In this document: positions 57,017-64,000 of the stretch, one piece after another
Numbering within the stretch: position 1 is the stretch's first letter
How the letters are laid out: each line of letters opens with the position of its first letter
Source: Collybia mongolica
Lineage: Eukaryota > Basidiomycota > Agaricomycetes > Agaricales > Clitocybaceae
Direction of reading: 5' to 3'
Assembly (NCBI GenBank): GCA_013420905.1
Contig: JAAXNY010000006.1
Coordinates: 434,001 to 498,000, forward strand
DNA length: 64,000 bases
Position numbers and translations under genes: made by a program
Notes under the pieces: generated by a model
What the model saw: the letters and a program-made list of their open reading frames with translations, nothing else
The model's database searches: none
Told to the model about the DNA's origin: nothing

Positions 57017-58182
57017 CGCTTGTAACAGAGTTGGGTATAGACGAGACGTAAAGCTTGAAGGCTAACTATCACCCCAACTCGAACCACGTGCTCCGGGACA
57101 TGGGCATGTGAGATGGGAGATCGATCTGGAAATAGCTATAGATCATGCCTTCGAAATACCGCTCATTCACTCCAGGAAGTACCCACGGAATACGAGTCTC
57201 TCCATTGTGTTTTTATAATGTTTTAATTTAGTGGCAAGAGGGAGCTGGGGGGGGGGTGGGGGGACGAAATTAATATTCGATTAAATAACCACGACCGGAA
57301 GAGAATGAAAGTCAGTACCAAACATATAAAAATGAAGAGAATTTCAAAAATTAATCACAGGCAAAGCAAAGCAAAAACCCCCCCCCCCCTACAACAACAC
57401 AAACACCAAAATACCAAACAACCACAAAACCACAAAACTAAAACCCAAACGACGACGAAGACGACGAAAATAAAAAAGGTAAATAAAAAAAAAATCTCCA
57501 GACGGGCGAGATGAGGAGTATATACGATATAACATCAACAAAGCCAAACTAGTACTATCAAATATCAAGTATCTATATTAACTATCAACCTCGCCAACTA
57601 TAAAAACTTTTCATCTTTCGTAGGAGGTTATACGAACTATAAAGCGCACTAGTTATACGTGGTATACAAAGTCCAAGTTCGCAAAACGAGACAAGACAAG
57701 ACAAGAAGTTTTTCTTTCCGAGTCAGGGGATTCGGAGACCTGTACGGATGCGGAATGCGGGGGATGGCACAGATGCGATGCGGGACTGGCAGAGAGCGCG
57801 CGCAACAGATGGAAAGGGGGGTGGGAGAAGAGAAGAGGAGGGATTTAGGGATGGATGACGAGTCTAGCGCGTAAAGAGCGTGGATGCGGATGCGGTGCAG
57901 CACGAGAGAGAGAGAGAGAGGGGGGGGGGGGCAATTCTAGAACCTTTATAATAGAATATAGCGTATGGAGTACGGAATATGGCGTTATAGAATAAGGAAC
58001 GGTAGAGCAGGCACGAAGCCAAGCCAGGTCAGACAAGGACAGAACAGTGTAGGAGGGGATGCACGACTAGGAGACCAAGGAGATATTACACACGCAGCGA
58101 TCCAAACACAACCTGAAAAGCCCAACAAATACATCAGCGCCTACCCCACCACCAAGGACGAAACCTCCAAACTCACCTGCAC
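57017..58182. other. Intergenic DNA with simple repeats
   Basis: G-run near 57250, C-run near 57380, A-rich tract with ACAAAACC-like repeats (57390-57490), and a (GA)n-G(n) tract at 57903-57932. No gene recognised. Confidence 0.55.
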
Positions 58183-60291
58183 TCAAACAGTCAGCGCCAA
58201 GCTCGAACGCGCACTATAATACGTCCCCGACGCCATCGACTCCGCGTCCATCTCATCTTCCTCCACCTCCACCCCAGCCCCAACCATCCCACCCACCACC
58301 TCAAGGCCCACACCCACACCCATCCGCGCCTCCATCCGCATCCGCAACCGCTGCGTCACCCCCGGCACGACCGTCGCCGCCGAAGACGACGTCGAACCCG
58401 ACGACACCGCCGAGTCCGCCGTGCGCGGCGGCTTCACACCCCCTCCCCTCACAGACCCAACACCAGAGCGCACAGACGCAGGCGCAGTCGCCCTAGCCGA
58501 CCTAGCGGCGTACACCGACAACAACGCCCCCAACCCACCCCCGGCGGAGGACGAGTTCATAGTTCCAGCTCCCGCTCCGGACGCACAGGCAGCCAACCCA
58601 GCAGAAGCCCCCGCCGACCCAGCACCCGACCCCACACGCACCCTCCCACGCGCACGCTGGTACCGCGCAGGCGGTGACGGCGGGCCCGGCTCGGACGCAT
58701 ACCACGAGGATGGCGGCGCAGCGGCAGGGGGGCGGACGAACGGGAGGGACAGCGTCCAGTCCTCGTGCTCGCGCTCGCCGGTGTTCGTGTCCGTCTTTGT
58801 GTCTTTCGCCGTGCGGAGGTGGAGCGGGGTGGGCTTGCGCTTGGGGCGCGGGTGGGGGGAGTGGTAGGCGGAGGGCGGGGAGGGGCGGCGTTTGGATGGG
58901 GAGGAGGGGGCGGGTGGGGAGAGAGAGGTGGTGGTGGTGGGGGGGGCGGCGAGGGAGGGGAGGGAGGAGGCGCCGAGCCAGAGGGTCCATTCTTCTGGGA
59001 GGACGGGATCTGAATCTTCACCCGTCCCGGTGTTGGCGTCTTCGCTTGCGGTCAGCGGGGGCGGGGGCAACGGGCGTGCAGGCGGTGGGTTATGAGGGCC
59101 TACACGGGATGTGGACGTAGACGTGCGCCTCGCCTTCGGCTTCAACTCGGCATTAGTAGAAGCGGGGCGTGCCGGCGAGCGGACGACGACCTGCACGGAG
59201 GCCTTGGCGAAGGGGTCCTCCTGGGTGCGCGCAAAGGGGTGGTCCGCAAACTGCACATAGTGGGATGCGCTCGAGTGCGATTCAGAGGTAGAGGTGGCGG
59301 AGGTGGGGCGCGAGCTGGCCGAGGTCGAGTGGGAGTTTGAAGAGGAGGTGTATGCGGAGCGTGTGTCGGAGGCGCCGCTGGAGTGCGCAGAGGAGCGGAA
59401 GGAGGAGGCGGCGGAGGTGGAGAGGCTGCTCCTGCTCGGGGGGTGGGGGAACGACACGAGGGAGAAGGAGTCGACGTCCGACGAGGTGTCCGAGTGCGAG
59501 TAGGCGGGGTAGGGCGGGTAGGGGAAGAGGGAGGCGGTGGGAGTGACGGGTGCATGGGACGAGGCGGACGTGGAGACGGAGCGGCTGGGCGAGGGCGGGG
59601 GGTCCGTCAGCGAAGAGACGGGGCGCGAGAAGACGCTGCGCCGGGAGGGGGGCTCCCGCATTCGCCGGGTGTGCTGCTCCTCGAGCTCGAGCTGTGCGCT
59701 CAGCCGCTTTTCGCGCACGCGACGCTCGTGCTCGAGGCGGTTGCGCTCGTACTGCGATGCGAGGGGGATGTAGGGGACGAACTCTTCTTCCTCGTCGTCG
59801 TCGTCGTCGTCGTTGAAGTCGAAGAAGCCGGAGAGCAGTGTGGGGTGTGCGTATGGGTGCGGTGTGGGAGTAGGGTTGGGGTCGGGTGAGGGTTGTGGTG
59901 CATGTGTGGGAGTGGGTGGGCAAGGAGCAAGGACAGTGGGTGCAGATATGCAGTGGGTGGAATAAGTGAAATCGGGTGTGGCTGTGGGTGCAGCGCGGAG
60001 GACGTGGCGCTTGATCTTGTCGAGAAACAAGCGGGTAGCGACTACTGGCTTCCCCCTGTCCTCCCGTCGGGCACTGGGACTGGTGCTGCTGTCCATGGGG
60101 GAGGAAAAGGAGGAGGAGGGAGGAAAAAGAGGGGGGTCCTGTTCGGGTGTTGGCGCAATGATGGTGGCGGTTGCTAGCTCAGGGACACCGGGATCAGATG
60201 TCAGCTCGAGGAATGATTCGGAGAAGCGGCCTGGGTCGAGTGCGAGAGCGACGAGATGGCCGAATTCTTGCAACGAAAAGGGGGATGCCAT
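58183..60291 (-). CDS. Large disordered protein, function unknown
   Basis: A single 702-codon frame from the ATG at 60291 (MASPFSLQEFGHLVALALDPG). Ser, Pro and Ala dominate. The short ordered N-terminus (about 35 residues) is followed by a Pro-rich linker, an acidic run of Asp/Glu near residue 160 and a charged helical stretch (QYERNRLEHERRVREKRL). A long Ser-rich region comes next, then two related Trp motifs, EEWTLWLGASSL near residue 435 and HEDWTLSLPF near 520. Coding is supported by the absence of stops over 2.1 kb and by composition, though high GC content favours chance open frames and other frames are also open here. No domain is recognised. Confidence 0.6.
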   Translation of the reverse strand: MASPFSLQEFGHLVALALDPGRFSESFLELTSDPGVPELATATIIAPTPEQDPPLFPPSSSFSSPMDSSTSPSARREDRGKPVVATRLFLDKIKRHVLRAAPTATPDFTYSTHCISAPTVLAPCPPTPTHAPQPSPDPNPTPTPHPYAHPTLLSGFFDFNDDDDDDEEEEFVPYIPLASQYERNRLEHERRVREKRLSAQLELEEQHTRRMREPPSRRSVFSRPVSSLTDPPPSPSRSVSTSASSHAPVTPTASLFPYPPYPAYSHSDTSSDVDSFSLVSFPHPPSRSSLSTSAASSFRSSAHSSGASDTRSAYTSSSNSHSTSASSRPTSATSTSESHSSASHYVQFADHPFARTQEDPFAKASVQVVVRSPARPASTNAELKPKARRTSTSTSRVGPHNPPPARPLPPPPLTASEDANTGTGEDSDPVLPEEWTLWLGASSLPSLAAPPTTTTSLSPPAPSSPSKRRPSPPSAYHSPHPRPKRKPTPLHLRTAKDTKTDTNTGEREHEDWTLSLPFVRPPAAAPPSSWYASEPGPPSPPARYQRARGRVRVGSGAGSAGASAGLAACASGAGAGTMNSSSAGGGLGALLSVYAARSARATAPASVRSGVGSVRGGGVKPPRTADSAVSSGSTSSSAATVVPGVTQRLRMRMEARMGVGVGLEVVGGMVGAGVEVEEDEMDAESMASGTYYSARSSLALTV

Positions 60292-61371
60292 TAGATTATT
60301 AGTGATTTAGTGGGTGGGTGGCGAGGAGGGCATTGGAAGAGATGAAAACTTTTATAGGATTGAATAGGGAGTCGACGAGTGGGGCTCATCGATCACCCTT
60401 CTTTTTTTCATTTGATTCATTTAGCCCACCAACACGCTCTTCTCCTGTCAATCTGCTCAACTCGACCCCCTGATATTACCCGACTACACCCCCGACGCAA
60501 ACATAAAATCTTCAATTTGCAGCCATTGGCAGGGGGATCAGAAACGCTCGAGCTTGAGCTTGATATACACGGACGGGAGCTTCAAACAGAACCTCGTGAT
60601 TGACAGAAAGCACGAGGAGCAAACGCAGTCCACTTGCAGTCACTTGACAGGCGACGGGGGTACAGCGCATGCGACCGGGTAAATCCATGTCCAACGCCAG
60701 CCCAACAGTCTCTGCACCAGTCACCACTACTCTGCCCGCTGGTTTCGGGGCCCAACCCCCGTTAATTTCGTGTCGATCTCGTGACCCACCGCAGAGCGAC
60801 TGAACCACCCTGAAAGCTCCTACTCCAAGCATCTTGTATTTAGCAGGAGGTCCAGGCTCTGTCCTCCCGCTGTCAGTGTCACACCACCGCTCCTTCGTCA
60901 TATGCAACACCGGGAATGCTTCTTTCTCATTGTGCTTCTTTTTTTTCATTAACCTCGCCAGCAATTCGAGGCCCTAGACACCAACGTCATCGCTAAGAAT
61001 AGCCCACATTAGCGATTATTTCCGTGTCCTTCGTCGATCACCCCACCCCCATGTGCATGTGACCGCGATGAGGGTCGGCATGGGTTTCACTCCGACCGCG
61101 GCCAGCTGGCAAGTCAAGTCAATCAAGTGTAGCGCTGGTTTACCTGCCCTCTGACGCTCCGGATCCTCTTTTCGTCTCCTTCGTTGGTTTTTTACATTCA
61201 CCTCTATGCTCACGAAAGCCGGCTCTCAGCGGTTCCATCCCAGTGCCCGAACCCGAGGACACTCATCCCGCAACGTCCTGAGTCCTCGTCACAGCAAATA
61301 ATGAAAGTAAAACATCGACAAGGATAAGACTGGAAAGGTCTGTTGGGCACATATGCGCACTACAAATATAG
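60292..61371. other. Intergenic DNA upstream of the tRNA pair
   Basis: Includes the promoter side of the disordered-protein gene. A minus-strand frame at 60512-60964 shows no recognisable motif and is not called. Confidence 0.45.
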
Positions 61372-61457
61372 TCGGGTATGGTGTAACGGCTAACATTGCC
61401 GCCTCTCATAATCACTAACGATCCGCGGCAGCTCGGGGTTCGATTCCCCGTACCCGA
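61372..61457 (+). tRNA. tRNA-Glu (CTC) with a ~14-nt intron
   Basis: Acceptor stem TCGGGTA pairs with TACCCGA. The D-arm is TGGTGTAACGGCTAACA, the T-arm CGGGGTTCGATTCCCCG. The anticodon stem GCCGC...GCGGC encloses CTCTCA, giving anticodon CTC, followed by an intron of about 14 nt after position 37. The length of 86 nt equals 72 plus the intron. A T-run at 61463-61469 can serve as the Pol III terminator. Confidence 0.95.
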
Positions 61458-61750
61458 ACTGGAAATTTTTGTAACAGACCTTTTTATTTGACTGCTCTGT
61501 GTATGTGGGGTGTGCTGTTTGCTTTTTGGTGGTGGTGCATTGAGTGAATGAGGGACTGGATGGGTGGTTGGTATGGCCCAGGTCGTATCCCCGGATGCAT
61601 GTATACAAGAACTACACAATCATTCCTGCAATCTGATCTACAAATCGATAGGAGTCCACTATGCATACATCGCATCACATCAGCACCAACCAAAGCTCCA
61701 CCTAGGACTCAAGTCCAATCCCAATGCCCACAGCAGCACGAGGCTCATCA

Positions 61751-61859
61751 TCGGGTATGGTGTAACGGCTAACATTGCCGCCTTTCATGTCAGTTTGTTG
61801 GTTGGTTGTACATGTGGTAAATGTACGCGGCAGCTCGGGGTTCGATTCCCCGTACCCGA
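61751..61859 (+). tRNA. tRNA-Glu (TTC) with a ~37-nt intron
   Basis: The body is identical to the upstream tRNA except that the loop reads CTTTCA (anticodon TTC) and the intron after position 37 is about 37 nt and unrelated in sequence. Boxes A and B (TGGTGTAACGG, GGTTCGATTCC) are intact. T-runs follow from about 61888. Confidence 0.95.
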
Positions 61860-63050
61860 AATGCTGGATATAGAGCTAGTTATGTTCTTTTTTTCTTTAT
61901 TCTTTTTTTTTTCTTTCGTTTCGTTTCGTTTCGTTTCGGCTGTGCAGGTTTTTTCCCTTATGATGCTGGGATGGGAGACGCAAGCTTGCGTTAGAGGAAT
62001 GTGCACACCGCACCGCACCGCGTGCTGTGTGGTGGACTCGGGATCTGGTTTGTGTGCATGCTTTGGAAGGGGGATATGACAAGTATGTAAAACACGGCAC
62101 CGAAATAAGAACACTTGGGAACTCGACGCCGGCACCAACGCTACGACCAGCGGGCTCGTCATCCCCCGCGGAGTCCGGATGGAAGCATTACTAGAAACCC
62201 TGTAACCCTTCTATACACCTCAAGCAGCAGGTTACTAGTGTAGTAGTACCGCGGTACAAGGAGCGCACGGAGCAAGTCTGCTCGTGCGGCGGCCCGGGGA
62301 GCTTGTGCGATGAAGGATTTGAGCTTGGGTGCTACTGGCTGGCGTTTCGGGCCTTGTGTTATCGTGCCAAGTCGGGTGGGGGGGTTGCAAATGGTGTGTC
62401 ACATCATGGGAGCGTGATGTTTCGTGTTCCCAACGTTCTGGGCTCCGGTCGGCTGGGGTCTTGTCTGCTCAACTATGTCGGACCTGGCACTTTGGAGGGG
62501 AGGACGCTCTAAAAGGGCTCATTCCATGTTTATCTCGCCGGAAAAAGGACTTTGGACTGCGTTAACTGCATAGCGGCCTGCCTGTCGAACTCGACTGCAG
62601 GGATCCTCTCATGGCATAGCAACGGTGACCCCCCTCATGATCAAGGTGGATCCCTTACGGGTTCTGGCGCTCATTATTGACGACTTGGCCTGTGGTCCTA
62701 CGAAAAGTCTTGACTTGCATATACGAGTTCTTTTTTGTGTCCCCCCCTTTGCGGTCCACATTTGGCGTTACATCGACATCGATATTGGCATTGGACAGTG
62801 AAACTCGAGTCTCGGGTGAGGCCTTTTCAAATTTGAATTATGAACGTTCATGCCCAACTGAGAGTGTTGAGCTGGAGTTTGATGCTTCTTGTCGTTGATG
62901 GCCATGGGCTTGGGGCCGTCTTTAGATGCGGTCTTTTTTAAAAATACAATGGAGGAGATCGACAGACCCTGGTGTTCTAAGAGATATTGTCTCGTCTTTG
63001 CGATGCGGTGGCTGGTGTCATGGTTTTTTTGCAGGCCTCATCCACGATGC
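61860..63050. other. Intergenic DNA, nothing firm
   Basis: Pyrimidine-rich (TTTCG)n-like repeat at 61914-61938, then DNA without a recognisable gene up to the GMC pseudogene. Confidence 0.45.
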
Positions 63051-63992
63051 CTTACCTTTTGCGTTTTTGTTCATTCTTAACCTTGATTTTGGGACTGTCT
63101 GTCCAGGCAGCGACAACATTTGATCATGTAATTGTTGGTGGGAGGCTACGGCTCTTGCATTAGCCGCCAGGCTATAGGAGGGCATATCGAAATCGGTAGC
63201 TGTCCTGGAAGTCGGCGGAACGTGAGTCTACTTAGTAGCTTTACTAACGGCTTAATGTTGGAAAAGTAAGGTGATCATTACAAGTAGAATGGATCTAGAC
63301 ATGGCCCATTTAATGTAGGTACCACGAAGCTCAAATATCACCGAGTGCGACTCAGTCTCGATAGCTTTGGGACTGCGGAAGGCGGGCCCCCAGGGTCATG
63401 CGGGCAAGAGCGAACACTGTTCCTTCCCATTGGAAACTCTGCTTTTTAATTCTCATAATAATTCTCATATTTGATCCTGTTTTCCACGGATCCTCTGGCG
63501 CGATCGCGCATTCGTTTCAAGCTCTGAGCATTTCGAGGTACGGTGGCTGGGCTTTCTTATTCTGCCAATGGCCCAGTCGACTTGAAACCGATGAAAATGA
63601 GCTTTTTCCTGATGCGGTCGTTCCGAATTTGCGCTCACTTGGGATAGAGATAGAGATAAACTTTGATATCAATGGTGGTAGGCATAACTGCCCAAGCTGG
63701 AATTACTTGGTAAATTCGTAAAGCTTCTTGCTTCGACACGAGACTCATGGGCACTGAACAGGCAAATTTACCCGATACGAGCACTAGGCCCTATGTTGTG
63801 TCTGGTTATTGTACGACCTTCGCCCAAGATGTGCCCCTGAGGCTCTTTGTGGATCCGCCTGTAGCCAACCGTACGAACCTGCGCGCGATGACGGACAGTC
63901 ATGTCTCTAGGATCGTATGGTCGAAGGAGAAGGCTTTTGAAGGCGAATAACCTTGTGCGAGGATGTACAGATTGAACACCAAAAGTCGACAT
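63050..63992 (+). pseudogene. GMC oxidoreductase (aryl-alcohol-oxidase-like), disrupted, partial
   Basis: The ATG near 63050 opens a signal peptide (MPYLLRFCSFLTLILGLSV) followed by the start of the FAD-binding fold, TFDHVIVGG. The frame then shifts inside the glycine motif; the next frame resumes ATALALAARL, and after another shift SKSVAVLEVGGT precedes a GTGAGT donor. Further GMC-like pieces follow: a FDINGG stretch near 63670 and NRTNLRAMTDSHVSRIVW at 63867-63920. The gene continues beyond the window, so the catalytic C-terminal histidines cannot be judged. Such enzymes are secreted and make hydrogen peroxide from alcohols. Sequencing error is an alternative explanation for the shifts. Confidence 0.55.
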
Positions 63993-64000
63993 GTAGAGCT

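Noticed and set aside
58421..59889. Long open frames on both strands over the disordered-protein gene
   Set aside because: High GC and repeats leave several frames open; the 702-codon frame is the only one with a persuasive N-terminus and length.
60512..60964. 150-codon minus-strand frame
   Set aside because: No domain, no neighbours supporting it and no convincing splice structure; it could be chance.
61263..62162. Open frames overlapping the two tRNA genes
   Set aside because: They include tRNA bodies and flanks; the tRNA structures explain the conservation.
1..64000. CRISPR arrays, rRNA or bacterial operons
   Set aside because: No spaced short repeats, no rRNA core sequences, and gene structure is eukaryotic throughout.

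Overview
The window is fungal nuclear DNA, almost certainly from a basidiomycete of the Agaricomycetes type. The genes are dense with short (about 45-60 bp) GT-AG introns. There are Tnp2-type CACTA transposases, fungal non-LTR elements with RNase H, expanded HNH-domain and aryl-alcohol-oxidase-like families, and intron-bearing tRNA-Glu genes. Species cannot be fixed from sequence alone. Most of the 64 kb is mobile DNA and decayed duplicates; ordinary host genes sit in islands at 27.8-36.5, 44.6-46.0, 53.7-57.0 and 58.2-64 kb.

1-27.5 kb is a nested transposon stack whose layers can be ordered from target-site duplications (TSDs). An old, minus-strand LINE (1987-9921, TSD 15 bp) holds a 457-bp 5'-truncated copy of its own family in its tail (2017-2473) and a probable solo LTR in ORF1 (8133-9348). 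A younger plus-strand LINE of the same family (10028-27452, TSD 15 bp) landed about 90 bp away. That LINE is split inside its RNase H domain by a complete 11,175-bp CACTA DNA transposon (14909-26083, TSD TAA). The CACTA element encodes a Tnp2 transposase on the minus strand. On the plus strand it encodes an Spt5-like NGN-KOW protein and a small basic/acidic protein. Its ends carry subterminal repeats, and it has itself received a hAT remnant (15625-16444) and a roughly 230-bp near-perfect palindrome (20357-20593). The Spt5-like cargo gene is the most unusual item in the window.

27.5-36.6 kb holds an intact short-chain dehydrogenase and several copies of an unrecognised five-exon gene family (called family X here). 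Copies are at 1-1054 (pseudogene), 29645-31515 (intact), 32282-33010 (decayed), 34660-36529 (intact) and 52920-53245 (decayed). The 32.3-kb copy is attached to a decayed duplicate of the dehydrogenase 5' region, so blocks rather than single genes were copied. A possible 58-codon membrane protein lies at 33593-33829.

36.6-46 kb holds a Tc1/mariner-like TIR element (37229-38449), a truncated Copia element whose coding frame is broken only by in-frame stops (about 39255-43497), a pseudogene of an HNH-domain gene carrying a 447-bp TA-flanked MITE, and the intact HNH-domain gene itself (44599-45956).

46.1-52.3 kb is an apparently complete second-family LINE with two long ORFs. 52.3-64 kb holds a secreted ricin-B-type lectin gene, a small Spa2-homology-domain protein, a 702-codon disordered protein, two tRNA-Glu genes with different anticodons and introns, and a disrupted GMC oxidoreductase at the right edge.
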